64,000 nucleotides of DNA, taken from assembly GCF_004123295.1 (NCBI RefSeq), contig NZ_SDMK01000001.1, forward strand, positions 1 through 64,000, given 5' to 3'. This DNA comes from Silvibacterium dinghuense. Its GTDB lineage: Bacteria > Acidobacteriota > Terriglobia > Terriglobales > Acidobacteriaceae. The position numbers were made by a program, and so were the translations under genes. This document shows positions 45,964 to 54,750 of this stretch, in pieces. Positions within the stretch are counted from its first letter, which is position 1. Each line of letters begins with the position of its first letter. Below the pieces are notes generated by a model. It made no database searches. It was given only the letters and a program-made list of their open reading frames with translations, and had not been told where the DNA came from.

Positions 45964-46864
45964 GGAATTCCATCAACTCCGCTACGTCTGTGCAATCGCG
46001 GACACAGGCAGCTTCAGCCGTGCGGCCGAACGCTGCCAGGTCGCCCAACCCTCGCTCTCGCAGCAGGTGCTCAAGCTGGAAGAAAATCTGGGCACCAAGC
46101 TCTTCGACCGCCTCGGCCGCAGCATTCGCCTTACCGAATCCGGACGGGCCTTTCTTCCCCATGCGCGATCGATTCTGGAACAGATGGAGGCAGCGCGATC
46201 GAGCGTGGCGGATAAAGGCTCGGATGTGCGCGGCAGCGTCTCGATCGGCGTGATCCCGACCATTGCGCCTTATCTGATGCCCCGGTATGCCGCGGCGTTC
46301 GCAAAGAAATATCCCGATGCGAAGCTGCGCATCGTCGAAGAAACTACTCCCGTCCTTGTCGAGAGCCTGCGCGATCTCTCCATCGATCTCGCGATCCTTG
46401 CTCTCCCGCTTCGGCATAAGGATCTGGATTGGTACCCCATCCGCACCGAACCGCTCTTCGCGGTGCTGCCCAAGGACCACCCTCACGCCGCGGCGGAATC
46501 ACTCACCATCAAGGAACTTCGCAAGGAGTCCTTCGTCATGCTGCGCGATGGCCACTGCTTCCGCGATCTCAGCATTGCAGCCTGCACGCACGCGCGCATC
46601 ACACCCAACATCGCATTTGAAAGCGGCCAGTTCAGCAGCCTCCTCGGCATGGTAGCCGCAGGCGTCGGCATCACGCTTGTTCCCGAGATGGCTATCGATA
46701 AAAATGCAGCGTGCAGCTATGTGCGGCTCAGCGACAAGCAGGCGACGCGCAGCATCGTCATCGCAGCCCTGCACGGACGCAGCTTCAATCGCGTGCAGCA
46801 GGCCTTCCTTGCAGGCGTGCGAGCGCGTGCCCACGCGCGTTCCTCCAGCAAACCAACAGGCTAA
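45962..46864 (+). CDS. oxyR: Hydrogen-peroxide sensor OxyR (LysR family)
   Basis: A 300-residue LysR-type regulator with the N-terminal winged helix (SFSRAAERCQVAQPSLSQQV). The redox cysteines stand at C199 and C208 (DGHCFRDLSIAAC), the same positions and spacing as in E. coli OxyR, so disulfide-based peroxide sensing should be conserved. The effector domain includes GMVAAGVGITLVPEMA. It is divergent from katG, with ATAG/CTAT elements in the gap. A hairpin (46872) follows the stop. Confidence 0.93.
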   Translation: MEFHQLRYVCAIADTGSFSRAAERCQVAQPSLSQQVLKLEENLGTKLFDRLGRSIRLTESGRAFLPHARSILEQMEAARSSVADKGSDVRGSVSIGVIPTIAPYLMPRYAAAFAKKYPDAKLRIVEETTPVLVESLRDLSIDLAILALPLRHKDLDWYPIRTEPLFAVLPKDHPHAAAESLTIKELRKESFVMLRDGHCFRDLSIAACTHARITPNIAFESGQFSSLLGMVAAGVGITLVPEMAIDKNAACSYVRLSDKQATRSIVIAALHGRSFNRVQQAFLAGVRARAHARSSSKPTG

Positions 46865-46871
46865 ACGACAA

Positions 46872-46913
46872 TGGTCGCGGCCTGGGTAGAGAAACATACC
46901 CAAACCGCGACCA
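46872..46913. terminator. Hairpin between oxyR and sucA
   Basis: A 9-bp stem (TGGTCGCGG 46872-46880, CCGCGACCA 46905-46913) with an inner GGGTA/TACCC pairing lies between the convergent ends of oxyR and sucA. There is no clear U-run, so it may be a stable stop for transcription or only an mRNA end-protector. Confidence 0.6.
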
Positions 46914-46955
46914 AAGGGAGCATATGGCGAAGGTGAGCCGCCCTGCGCGAAACCG

Positions 46956-49517
46956 CTACTTCGCTACCTTGTCCTGCAGCCCCGAGCTCAACGCCAGTTC
47001 AATCAGCGTCTTCTGCTCCATCTCATGCGCCTTACCCGAACCCGTCGCCGGGCTTGCCGCCTCGGAACGCTTCACACTGAGCACCTGGCGATTCCGCGCC
47101 AGCCGGCGAAGCCGCGGCATCACGTACGAATGTGCGCCCATGTTCTGCGGCTCTTCCTGCACCCAGACAATCTCGTGCGCATTCGGATGCGCCTCGATCG
47201 CCGCGATCAGCTCCGCTTCCGGGAAAGGATAAAGCTGTTCAAGGAAGACGATGCCCGTCGTTCCGTCCTTGCGCTTGGCCCGCTCCACGCGCAGCTCGTG
47301 ACCGATCTTACCAGTGCACACCAGCAGCCGCTTCGCGTCCTTAATCTCCGTCTCCGGCAGCACATTCTGGAAGTACTGCACCGAGAATGCCTCGATCGGC
47401 GAGATCGCATCCGGATGCCGCAGCATGCTCTTCGGCGTAAAGACCACCAGCGGCTTGCGCCACTTGCGCAGCGCCTGCCGCCGCAGCAGATGGAAATACT
47501 GCGCGGCCGTCGAAGGCTGGCAGACCTGGATGTTGTCATGCGCAGTCAGTTGCAGATAGCGCTCGATGCGCGCGCTCGAGTGCTCCGGCCCCTGACCCTC
47601 GTAGCCGTGCGGCAAGAGCAGCGTCAAACCGCTCAGCAGACCCCACTTGTCTTCGGCAGCCGAGAGGAACTGGTCGATGACGATCTGCGCACCGTTGGCA
47701 AAATCGCCGAACTGCGCCTCCCACAGCACCAGCGTCTCGGGATAGTCGCGGCTGTAGCCGTACTCGAAGCCCATCACGCCGGCCTCGGAGAGCATCGAGT
47801 TATAAGCCTCATATGGAGCCTGATCTTCCGCCAGATGATTCAGCGGCACAAAGCCCTGCTCGTTCTCAATATCGATCAACACCGAATGACGCTGGTTGAA
47901 GGTGCCGCGCTGCGAGTCCTGCCCGCTCAGGCGAACCGGTGTGCCGCCCTTCACCAGTGAACCAAAGGCCAGCGCCTCGGCCATGCCATAGTCGAAGGGA
48001 CGCTTACCCTGGCCCATCTCGGCACGCTGCTCGAGCAGCTTCGCAATCTTCGGATGAATATGGAAGTCCGACGGATACTTCGTCAGCCCGGCGGTCAGTG
48101 CGCCAATCTCTTCGCGCGAAATACCGGTCTCAGCTTCATACTCCGCCTTGAACGGACCGCCCTTGTACGCCGACCAGTATTCCGGCATCTTGGCCAGCGT
48201 CGGCATCTTCTGCATGGTCTGGGCCTGCTTCTGCGCGTCGCCGAACTCGGCCTGCAGTTCCTTCACACGTGCAGCAATATCCACGCCGATCTTCTTCGCA
48301 TAGATCTCGTAAAGCGGCGGATGATTCTTGATCCGCGCATAACGCAGCGGCTGCGTGATGGTGGGGTCGTCCACCTCCGAATGACCATGCCTCCGGTAGC
48401 CGATAAGATCCACGACCACATCGCTGTGGAAGGTATGCCGGTACTCCGCGGCCAGCGCCGCAATCCGCACCACGGCTTCGGCGTCTTCCGCGTTCACATG
48501 GAAGATCGGCACGTCGAGCCGCTTGGCCAGATCAGTCGCAAAGCGCGTCGAGTTCGACTCCTCCGGTTCCGCCGTAAACCCGATCAGGTTGTTCACCACA
48601 ATCTGGATCGAGCCGCCCACCGAATAGCCCTCGATCGAGGCCAGGTTCATCGTCTCTGCCCAGATGCCCTGTCCAGCGAAGGCCGCATCGCCGTGAATGA
48701 TCACCGGCAGCACCCGCGACACGCCGTCCGCGCCATAGCGAGCCTGCTTGGCCTTGGCGCGTCCCATCGCCACCGGATCGACCGCCTCAAGATGGCTCGG
48801 ATTGGAGACCAGGTGCAGCGATACCGTCTCTCCGTTGCGCGCCAGGAATGTCCCCGTCGCGCCGACGTGATACTTCACATCGCCGCCGCCCAGGATGCTG
48901 CGTGGGTCCACATCCTCAAACTTTGAGAAGATATCCGCCGCCGACTTGCCGAAGGTATTCACCATCACGCTCAGGCGTCCGCGATGGCTCATGCCCATCA
49001 CCGACTTCTGCGCGCCGAACTCCGCAGCCCGGTTGAACAGCTCATCGAGGAACGGAATCAGAGCCGTCACACCTTCCAGCGAGAACCGCTTGGTGCCCAG
49101 GTAGCGCGACTGGATTGTCTGCTCAAAAATATCTGCGCGGGTCAGCAGCTCGAGAATGCGCTGCTGCGCGGCCTCGTCCACCGCCAGCGGGTTAGTCTCC
49201 AGCCGCTCTGCCAGCCACTGACGGCGCTCCGCAGAAGGAATATGCATACACTCAGCGCCCACCGTCGAGCAGTAGTAGCCTGCAGCTTCCTCGGCATCGG
49301 GACCGGTAAAATCCAGCTCCGCAACTGTTTCCGGAGCAAGATATTGGCCCAGCGGGTCAAGCTGGGCCTTGAGGTACCCCCACCGGCGGAAGGAGTCGAA
49401 GATGTATTGGCGTTGCGAAAAAGATTGAGAACCGGGTTGCGTACTAGGAGCGTCGGAGGAGAGATTCGTCGGAGTCATAGGATTCTTTGGCAGGAACGCA
49501 CAGCGCGTCGGAATCAT
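46956..49517 (-). CDS. sucA: 2-Oxoglutarate dehydrogenase E1 component
   Basis: An 853-residue thiamine-diphosphate enzyme that decarboxylates 2-oxoglutarate in the TCA cycle. Typical stretches are FSLEGVTALIPFLDELFNRA, GMSHRGRLSVMVNTFGKS, VIIHGDAAFAGQGIWAETMN (ThDP region) and DLIGYRRHGHSEVDDPTITQ. The C-terminal half has LLLPHGYEGQGPEHSSARIE and ends in NRQVLSVKRSEAASPATGSG, the usual acetyl-CoA and conserved tail sites. ATG 49517 has a weak AGGG before it; ATG 49478 is possible. The E2 and E3 genes are not in the window, so the complex is assembled from separate loci. Confidence 0.94.
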   Translation of the reverse strand: MIPTRCAFLPKNPMTPTNLSSDAPSTQPGSQSFSQRQYIFDSFRRWGYLKAQLDPLGQYLAPETVAELDFTGPDAEEAAGYYCSTVGAECMHIPSAERRQWLAERLETNPLAVDEAAQQRILELLTRADIFEQTIQSRYLGTKRFSLEGVTALIPFLDELFNRAAEFGAQKSVMGMSHRGRLSVMVNTFGKSAADIFSKFEDVDPRSILGGGDVKYHVGATGTFLARNGETVSLHLVSNPSHLEAVDPVAMGRAKAKQARYGADGVSRVLPVIIHGDAAFAGQGIWAETMNLASIEGYSVGGSIQIVVNNLIGFTAEPEESNSTRFATDLAKRLDVPIFHVNAEDAEAVVRIAALAAEYRHTFHSDVVVDLIGYRRHGHSEVDDPTITQPLRYARIKNHPPLYEIYAKKIGVDIAARVKELQAEFGDAQKQAQTMQKMPTLAKMPEYWSAYKGGPFKAEYEAETGISREEIGALTAGLTKYPSDFHIHPKIAKLLEQRAEMGQGKRPFDYGMAEALAFGSLVKGGTPVRLSGQDSQRGTFNQRHSVLIDIENEQGFVPLNHLAEDQAPYEAYNSMLSEAGVMGFEYGYSRDYPETLVLWEAQFGDFANGAQIVIDQFLSAAEDKWGLLSGLTLLLPHGYEGQGPEHSSARIERYLQLTAHDNIQVCQPSTAAQYFHLLRRQALRKWRKPLVVFTPKSMLRHPDAISPIEAFSVQYFQNVLPETEIKDAKRLLVCTGKIGHELRVERAKRKDGTTGIVFLEQLYPFPEAELIAAIEAHPNAHEIVWVQEEPQNMGAHSYVMPRLRRLARNRQVLSVKRSEAASPATGSGKAHEMEQKTLIELALSSGLQDKVAK

Positions 49518-49655
49518 CCAGCCCTGACGCGAAATCGCCCGCGTCCTGCATCGCGACTACAATTCTACTCTCGCGGCCACAGGTTGGTCCCCAACTCTTG
49601 CCGAATCAGCAGATGTATCGATTCTGTTACGGGCAGCGGCTTGCGATCGGCCCAT

Positions 49656-50920
49656 TCAGGGCCGGAGCCGATCTTCCCGCCCTGAATCGGCCCGCTCCCG
49701 CAACCCGAAAGCGATCACCGCCGCCACGGCCATCAGACCGCCGCAGGTCAGCAGACCGGCCCGGAAACTGTGCGTGGCATCGCTCACCCGCCCCATCAGA
49801 TATGGCCCGCAAAATCCGCCAACCGCCCCCACCGAGTTGATCAGCGCAATGCCGCCGGCCGCAGCCTCGCCGCGTAGCCGGGTAGTCGGCATCGCCCAGA
49901 ACGGCCCGAATCCGCCCCATACTCCCGCCGCGGAAACAAAGATCGCTCCGACCGCCACTCTCCTGTCCGGTCCGAGCTCCGCGCGACAAGAAGCATCGTC
50001 ACCGCTGCCAGCGCATAAGGGATCGCCGTCAGCAGCACCACCCTCAGGTCCGACGCATGAGAAAAGCTCTTCACCAGCACCGGCAGCCACAGGCTCAGCC
50101 CATAGAGCCCCACAGAGATGGCGAAGTAGATCGAAGCCAGCACCCACACCGTCGCATTCCCAAAAGCATGCAGCCAATGGGCTTCGTGGCCGGCAGCCGC
50201 ACCGGACTCATGAGCCCGCACCTCCGCCAGTAGCCAGAGCTTCTCGTCCTCCGCAAGCCACGGAGCCTCTTCCGGCTTATCGGTGAGAACACCCAGCACG
50301 CACAGTCCCAGCACAATGGACGGCAGTCCTTCGCCAATAAACAGCCACTTCCATCCGGCGATGTGTGCCACTCCATTCAGCCGCAACAACACGGTCGAAA
50401 GCGGAGCGCCCACAATGCCTGCCACCGCCGTCGCCGTCATAAAACGAGCCACCGCCCGCGCCCGCTGCTGCAACGGAAACCAGTAGGTCAGGTAGAGCAG
50501 AATCCCCGGAAAGAACCCCGCCTCTGCCGCGCCAAGCAGGAAGCGCAGGAGATAAAAGCTCTCTGCCGAATGCACAAGGGCCATCGCCGTCGAAAGCAGG
50601 CCCCACACCGTCATGATGAGCGCAATCCAGCGGCGTGGCCCTATCCGTAGCAGAGCCAGATTTGCCGGCACCTCGAACAGCGCATAGCTCAGGAAGAACA
50701 ATCCCGCGCCTGCGCCGTACACCGAGTCGGAAAACCCGAGCTCGCGACGAATCGATAGCGCCGCAAAGCTCAGGTTTACGCGATCCAGGTACGCAAACAC
50801 GTATAGCGCAAACAGAAACGGCATCAGTCGCCACGAGACACGGCGCAGCACCGCCTGTGTGTCCATACTGCAAGACGGATCAGACTCCGGATTCACGCGA
50901 TGCTCCAATGAAGACGACAT
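49656..50920 (-). pseudogene. MFS transporter (ACS-type) with internal frameshift
   Basis: The N-terminal 321 residues are a good anion:cation-symporter-like MFS protein (YVFAYLDRVNLSFAALSIRR, FLLGAAEAGFFPGILLYLTY, helix 7-8 region GLYGLSLWLPVLVKSF). After RSSDRTGE (about 49960) this frame turns into nonsense, while the expected tail, including GPFWAMPTTRLRGEAAAGGI and VGGFCGPYLMGRVSD, continues in another frame down to the stop at 49656. Comparison with the family suggests that some 20-35 residues around helix 9 are also missing, so a deletion with a frame change is likelier than one miscalled base. It is last in the galactoside locus. A sequencing error has not been excluded. Confidence 0.75.
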
Positions 50921-50983
50921 CTACGTTCATCCGCACCTCAATCGGCATCACTCCCAACCAACGCGGCGCCGTGCCCCTCACGT

Positions 50984-52282
50984 TTACTGCGCCCGGGAAC
51001 CAGCCGCATGCCCGCAGGGAAGACCGAGGTGCTCGTTCCACGGCCCCGAGGAACATGCCACCTCTGGAATCTTCGCCGGCGTTCCCTTGAGCAGCACCGC
51101 TCCATGCCCCGGTATCGTCGTTACATACTTATCGCCCGAGATCACGACGTTCTCGCCCGTCCACAGGTTGCGCAGCTTCGCATTCTCATCCAGAAACACC
51201 GTCTTCAGGTCGAACGTGATGCTTTGCGGCTTCGCAGAACGATTGAACAGCGCCACCGCCATCGCTCCGCCGCTCAGCGGCTTCCGCCAGACCTCCAGTG
51301 GCCCCTGCGCCCAGGCCCTCACGCCCTGTATCCCTGCTGCATCCTGGTCGACGGCAATCACATCCTTGTTCGTCAGCAGCGCCAGCGTCTCCTTTGACAT
51401 CTTGCTCAGGTCGTTACCCGCGAGCAGCGGAGCCGCCAGCATCACCCACAGCGTCATGTGCTGGCGATACTCCTCCTCCGTCATGCCGCCATTGCCGATC
51501 TCCAGCATGTCCGGATCGTTCCAGTGCCCAGGCCCCGCATACCGCGCCTGCACCAGCTGCCCAAAACCGATCTCCGCCATCCGCTGATAGCTGTCATTGA
51601 TATCCCCGGTCGTGCGCCAAAGGTTACCGCCGACACTTGCGCCCCACTCCCACACATCGTTGTCGCCGTACTGGCACAAGCTGAAGACAATGGGCCGTCC
51701 GGTCGCCGCCAGCGCGTCATGCATCTTCTTGTAAGCAGCCTTCTCCATCGCGAACGCCTTCGCATGATCGTTCCCCGCCTCTTTCCGGATCACATCGCCG
51801 AAGCTGCACTTGTCGTACTTCAGGTAATCGATCCCCCAGTCGGCGTAGCTCTTCGCATCCTGCGCCTCGTGCCCGTAGCTGCCCTCGTAGCCGGCGCAGG
51901 TCTTCGGTCCGGGCGACGAATAAATCCCCAGCTTCAGCCCCTTCGAGTGCACATAATCGGCGAGTGCCTTCATATCCGGAAACTTGCTGTTGGTATGAAT
52001 CACGCCCTGCGCATCGCGCTCGCCTTCCCAGGTATCGTCGATGTTCACGTAGACGTAGCCCGCGTCGCGCATCCCGCTCGCGACCAGCGCATCGGCAGCG
52101 GCCCGTACATCCGCATCCGTCACCTTGCCGGCGAAGTGATTCCAGCTGTTCCAGCCCATCGGAGGGGTGGCCGCAAGACCGGTGGACGCGGAGCCCGGCG
52201 TCTGCGCCTCAGCTTGCATCCCCAAAAAGCAAACGCTTACAAACAGCGCCACAGTAATCCGCCTGCGATTCCACGTTTTCAC
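50984..52282 (-). CDS. Exported GH27 alpha-galactosidase
   Basis: A 432-residue glycoside hydrolase family 27 protein with a signal peptide (ITVALFVSVCFLGMQAEAQ). The conserved start of the mature enzyme TPPMGWNSWNHF, NIDDTWEGERD, nucleophile D157 in YLKYDKCSF and the acid/base region GHWNDPDMLEIGNGGM are all intact. GH27 enzymes cleave terminal alpha-galactosyl (sometimes alpha-GalNAc or beta-arabinopyranosyl) groups with retention. The neighbouring GH36-like enzyme and TonB receptor point to uptake and breakdown of galactosylated plant oligosaccharides. The 63-nt gap to the MFS pseudogene suggests one transcript. Confidence 0.92.
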   Translation of the reverse strand: MKTWNRRRITVALFVSVCFLGMQAEAQTPGSASTGLAATPPMGWNSWNHFAGKVTDADVRAAADALVASGMRDAGYVYVNIDDTWEGERDAQGVIHTNSKFPDMKALADYVHSKGLKLGIYSSPGPKTCAGYEGSYGHEAQDAKSYADWGIDYLKYDKCSFGDVIRKEAGNDHAKAFAMEKAAYKKMHDALAATGRPIVFSLCQYGDNDVWEWGASVGGNLWRTTGDINDSYQRMAEIGFGQLVQARYAGPGHWNDPDMLEIGNGGMTEEEYRQHMTLWVMLAAPLLAGNDLSKMSKETLALLTNKDVIAVDQDAAGIQGVRAWAQGPLEVWRKPLSGGAMAVALFNRSAKPQSITFDLKTVFLDENAKLRNLWTGENVVISGDKYVTTIPGHGAVLLKGTPAKIPEVACSSGPWNEHLGLPCGHAAGSRAQ

Positions 52283-52379
52283 TCACCATCTCCCTGTCTG
52301 AATGGATGTGTCCCGGATGCCGGAACAGAGACCACGCGAAGTCTACATCACCGATCTCTGGATCGTCTTCCTTGCCGCC

Positions 52380-53450
52380 TTATTGCGGAGACTGAATCTC
52401 GTATCCGTGCGCCAGCCGGTTCTGCTCCTCGGTCAACTGCCTGGCCAGAGTCATCTCCTGCTCCGCCTGCGTGTGCTCCCCCAGCCGGTCCAGCAGCATT
52501 GCGTAATAACGATGCGCCGTCGGATAATCCGACGCGTCCACCACCGCCTGCTTCAGATATTTCTCCGCCGCGGCATTATCCTTCGCTCGAAAGGCGAGAA
52601 TGCCCATTCCGGTCACGGCTCCTCCATGATGCGGATCTTCGGCCAGCACCTTCTCATAATCCGCCTTTGCCTCCGCATCCTGATGCATGGCCAGAGCAAT
52701 CTCCCCCAGCTGGTAATAAGCCTCGGTCTGTCGCGGCTGCAACGTTACAGAGCGCTCCAGCTCCACCTTCGCCTCATCGTCCTTGATTTCCATGTGCAGC
52801 AGATGACCAAGCCCGTAATGCGCCGAGGCATCCTCCGGCTTCGCCTTCAGGTACTCGCGGAAATGCGTCTCTGCCTGTGGCATCTTCTGCTCATCCAGCT
52901 CCACGCGCGCCAGCGCATACAGCACGGTGAGGTTCGCAGGCTCAAGGGTGTGCGCTTGCGCCAACGCCGCGTCTGCATCCTTGTAGATGCGCATCTCTTC
53001 GGCCTGAATGCCGAAGTCCAGCATCAGTTCCACACTTGCAGGCACCGCCTTGCGTCCCTCGACCAGCTTCGCCAGCGCGCCGTCCCGATCTCCCGCGGCG
53101 CGCAGCGCCAGAGCCGATTGCACAATCGACCGCACCTCGCCCGCCTGCGCCTCTCGATTCCCCGCGTCGAGCGCCAGAGCCGACTCGAAGGCTCTGATCG
53201 CATCGTCGTATAGACGTTGTGCCGCAAGCGACTCGCCCAGATGCGCCTCGACCATGGCCTTTGCCGCATCATCCGGCAACCCGGCCCGCAGAGCCTGCTC
53301 AAACAGCTCCTGCGCCGCAAAGAACTTCCCATCCCGCATCTGCGCCATGCCCTGCTCATCGAGCGACTTCGCATCCCCCTGGGCCCAAAGCACACCGTGC
53401 ATCGGCAGTGCCAGCAACACCGCGCCCAACCACTTACTCTGCGTCCTCAT
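52380..53450 (-). CDS. Exported multi-TPR protein
   Basis: A 356-residue protein with a signal peptide (WLGAVLLALPMHGVLWAQG) and about eight TPR units spanning the rest (for example QLYDDAIRAFESAL-type units near 80, LARVELDEQKMPQAETHFRE, and YYQLGEIALAMHQDAEAKAD). It probably lies in the periplasm as a scaffold. It is located within the galactoside locus between the GH27 enzyme and the amine oxidase, but it has no enzymatic motif. Whether it helps assemble the uptake machinery is unknown. Confidence 0.78.
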   Translation of the reverse strand: MRTQSKWLGAVLLALPMHGVLWAQGDAKSLDEQGMAQMRDGKFFAAQELFEQALRAGLPDDAAKAMVEAHLGESLAAQRLYDDAIRAFESALALDAGNREAQAGEVRSIVQSALALRAAGDRDGALAKLVEGRKAVPASVELMLDFGIQAEEMRIYKDADAALAQAHTLEPANLTVLYALARVELDEQKMPQAETHFREYLKAKPEDASAHYGLGHLLHMEIKDDEAKVELERSVTLQPRQTEAYYQLGEIALAMHQDAEAKADYEKVLAEDPHHGGAVTGMGILAFRAKDNAAAEKYLKQAVVDASDYPTAHRYYAMLLDRLGEHTQAEQEMTLARQLTEEQNRLAHGYEIQSPQ

Positions 53451-53491
53451 TGCAATCGCAGATTACACTGCCATGCGCAGCCCATGCCCGA

Positions 53492-54736
53492 TCACTCTCC
53501 GCGCAGAATCTGCTCTGCCGCCCGCAGCCCCGAGCGCAGTGCGCCATGCACCGTCCCCCAGTGCCCGGTCGTATCCGTGTGCTCACCGGCAAAGTAGAGC
53601 GTTGCCTCTACCGGCTCAGCCATCGCCGCGCTTGCGCCCAACGCGCCCGCCGGGGCATAGCTGTATGCTCCGCGGCTCCACGGATCGCCAAGCCAGTCGT
53701 GGCGATGCGCACTCACCAGCAATCCTTCGAGGTCCTCCCGTTGAAACACCCGTCCCAGGCTTTCGAGCGCCACCATCGCCAGCGTCATATCGTCAACCGG
53801 AACCTCCAGCGTCCGCGGACCGCCGACCCAGCCGGTCAGGCACGGCGACTCATCTGGAAACGCCGTCCACCACACGCGCAGCGGCCGCTCTTCCGTCAGC
53901 AGAAAGCTCATCTCCGCATCCCAGAAACGCTTACCAAAGACCAGCGTCAGCCGCGCAGCCGCGCCCATGGCCATGGCAGCGACCGGCTCCGTCATCACCT
54001 CCGGCACAAACCGCACCGTCCCTGCCTGCAGTACACCGAGCGGCAGAGTGAGCACCGCCTTCTGCGCCCGCAGCTCTTCGCCGCCCTTCAGCCGCAACTG
54101 CACCGCGCCGCGCTCCCAGGCAATCTCCTCCACGGGTGAGCTCAATCGCAACTCTCCACCCGCTGCCTCAAACCGCTCTCGCACAAACTCCGCCAGCCGG
54201 TCATACCCCTCGCGCACGCGGAACAGGCGATCTCCCTCAATCTCCTCTTCCGCCTCCTGCTGTCTTCGCAACGATGCCGTGCCAATGCGCGACGCATCCG
54301 CCGCGTTGAAGCCCTCCACATACTGTCGCGCCTGCGCCGCAACCTTCTCCGGCAGATCGGCCCCGGCAAGAAAGGCATCGAAGCTGCGATCGCCTTCCTC
54401 CGGCAATGCGCCCAGCACCTCGAACTGCGCCCCCAGTCCGCCATCCGTAAACTGCGCTCCGTCGTGGGAGAGAAATTCCCCCTCGCGCTCGAAGAGCGTC
54501 AGCCCCGCTTCCTCGATCAGCGCCATCAGCTCCGCCGGCTTGCCATGTACGAACTCCGCACCCAGCTCCACAGGCAGTCCCGCTGCCGCAGGACGCACCG
54601 TCAGCAGCCGCCCGCCTACACGCTCCCGCGCCTCCACCAGCACGACGTGATGCCCCGCTTCCGCCAGCCGCCGCGCCGCGGCCAGTCCGGCCATCCCCGC
54701 TCCGACTACGACAATCTCTGTCTCAACCACTCTCAT
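53492..54736 (-). CDS. Flavin monoamine oxidase family protein
   Basis: A 414-residue FAD-dependent amine-oxidase-like protein. The dinucleotide-binding fold VVVGAGMAGLAAARRLAEAG continues into LVEARERVGGRLLT, and the C-terminal flavin contact ALYFAGEHTDTTGHWGTVHG is present. There is no signal peptide, so it should be cytoplasmic. ATG at 54736, 14 nt behind the GH36-like stop, suggests co-transcription. Substrates could be polyamines, amino acids or other amines; a link to galactoside use is not obvious. Confidence 0.85.
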   Translation of the reverse strand: MRVVETEIVVVGAGMAGLAAARRLAEAGHHVVLVEARERVGGRLLTVRPAAAGLPVELGAEFVHGKPAELMALIEEAGLTLFEREGEFLSHDGAQFTDGGLGAQFEVLGALPEEGDRSFDAFLAGADLPEKVAAQARQYVEGFNAADASRIGTASLRRQQEAEEEIEGDRLFRVREGYDRLAEFVRERFEAAGGELRLSSPVEEIAWERGAVQLRLKGGEELRAQKAVLTLPLGVLQAGTVRFVPEVMTEPVAAMAMGAAARLTLVFGKRFWDAEMSFLLTEERPLRVWWTAFPDESPCLTGWVGGPRTLEVPVDDMTLAMVALESLGRVFQREDLEGLLVSAHRHDWLGDPWSRGAYSYAPAGALGASAAMAEPVEATLYFAGEHTDTTGHWGTVHGALRSGLRAAEQILRGE

Positions 54737-54750
54737 TGCCTGCTTATCTT

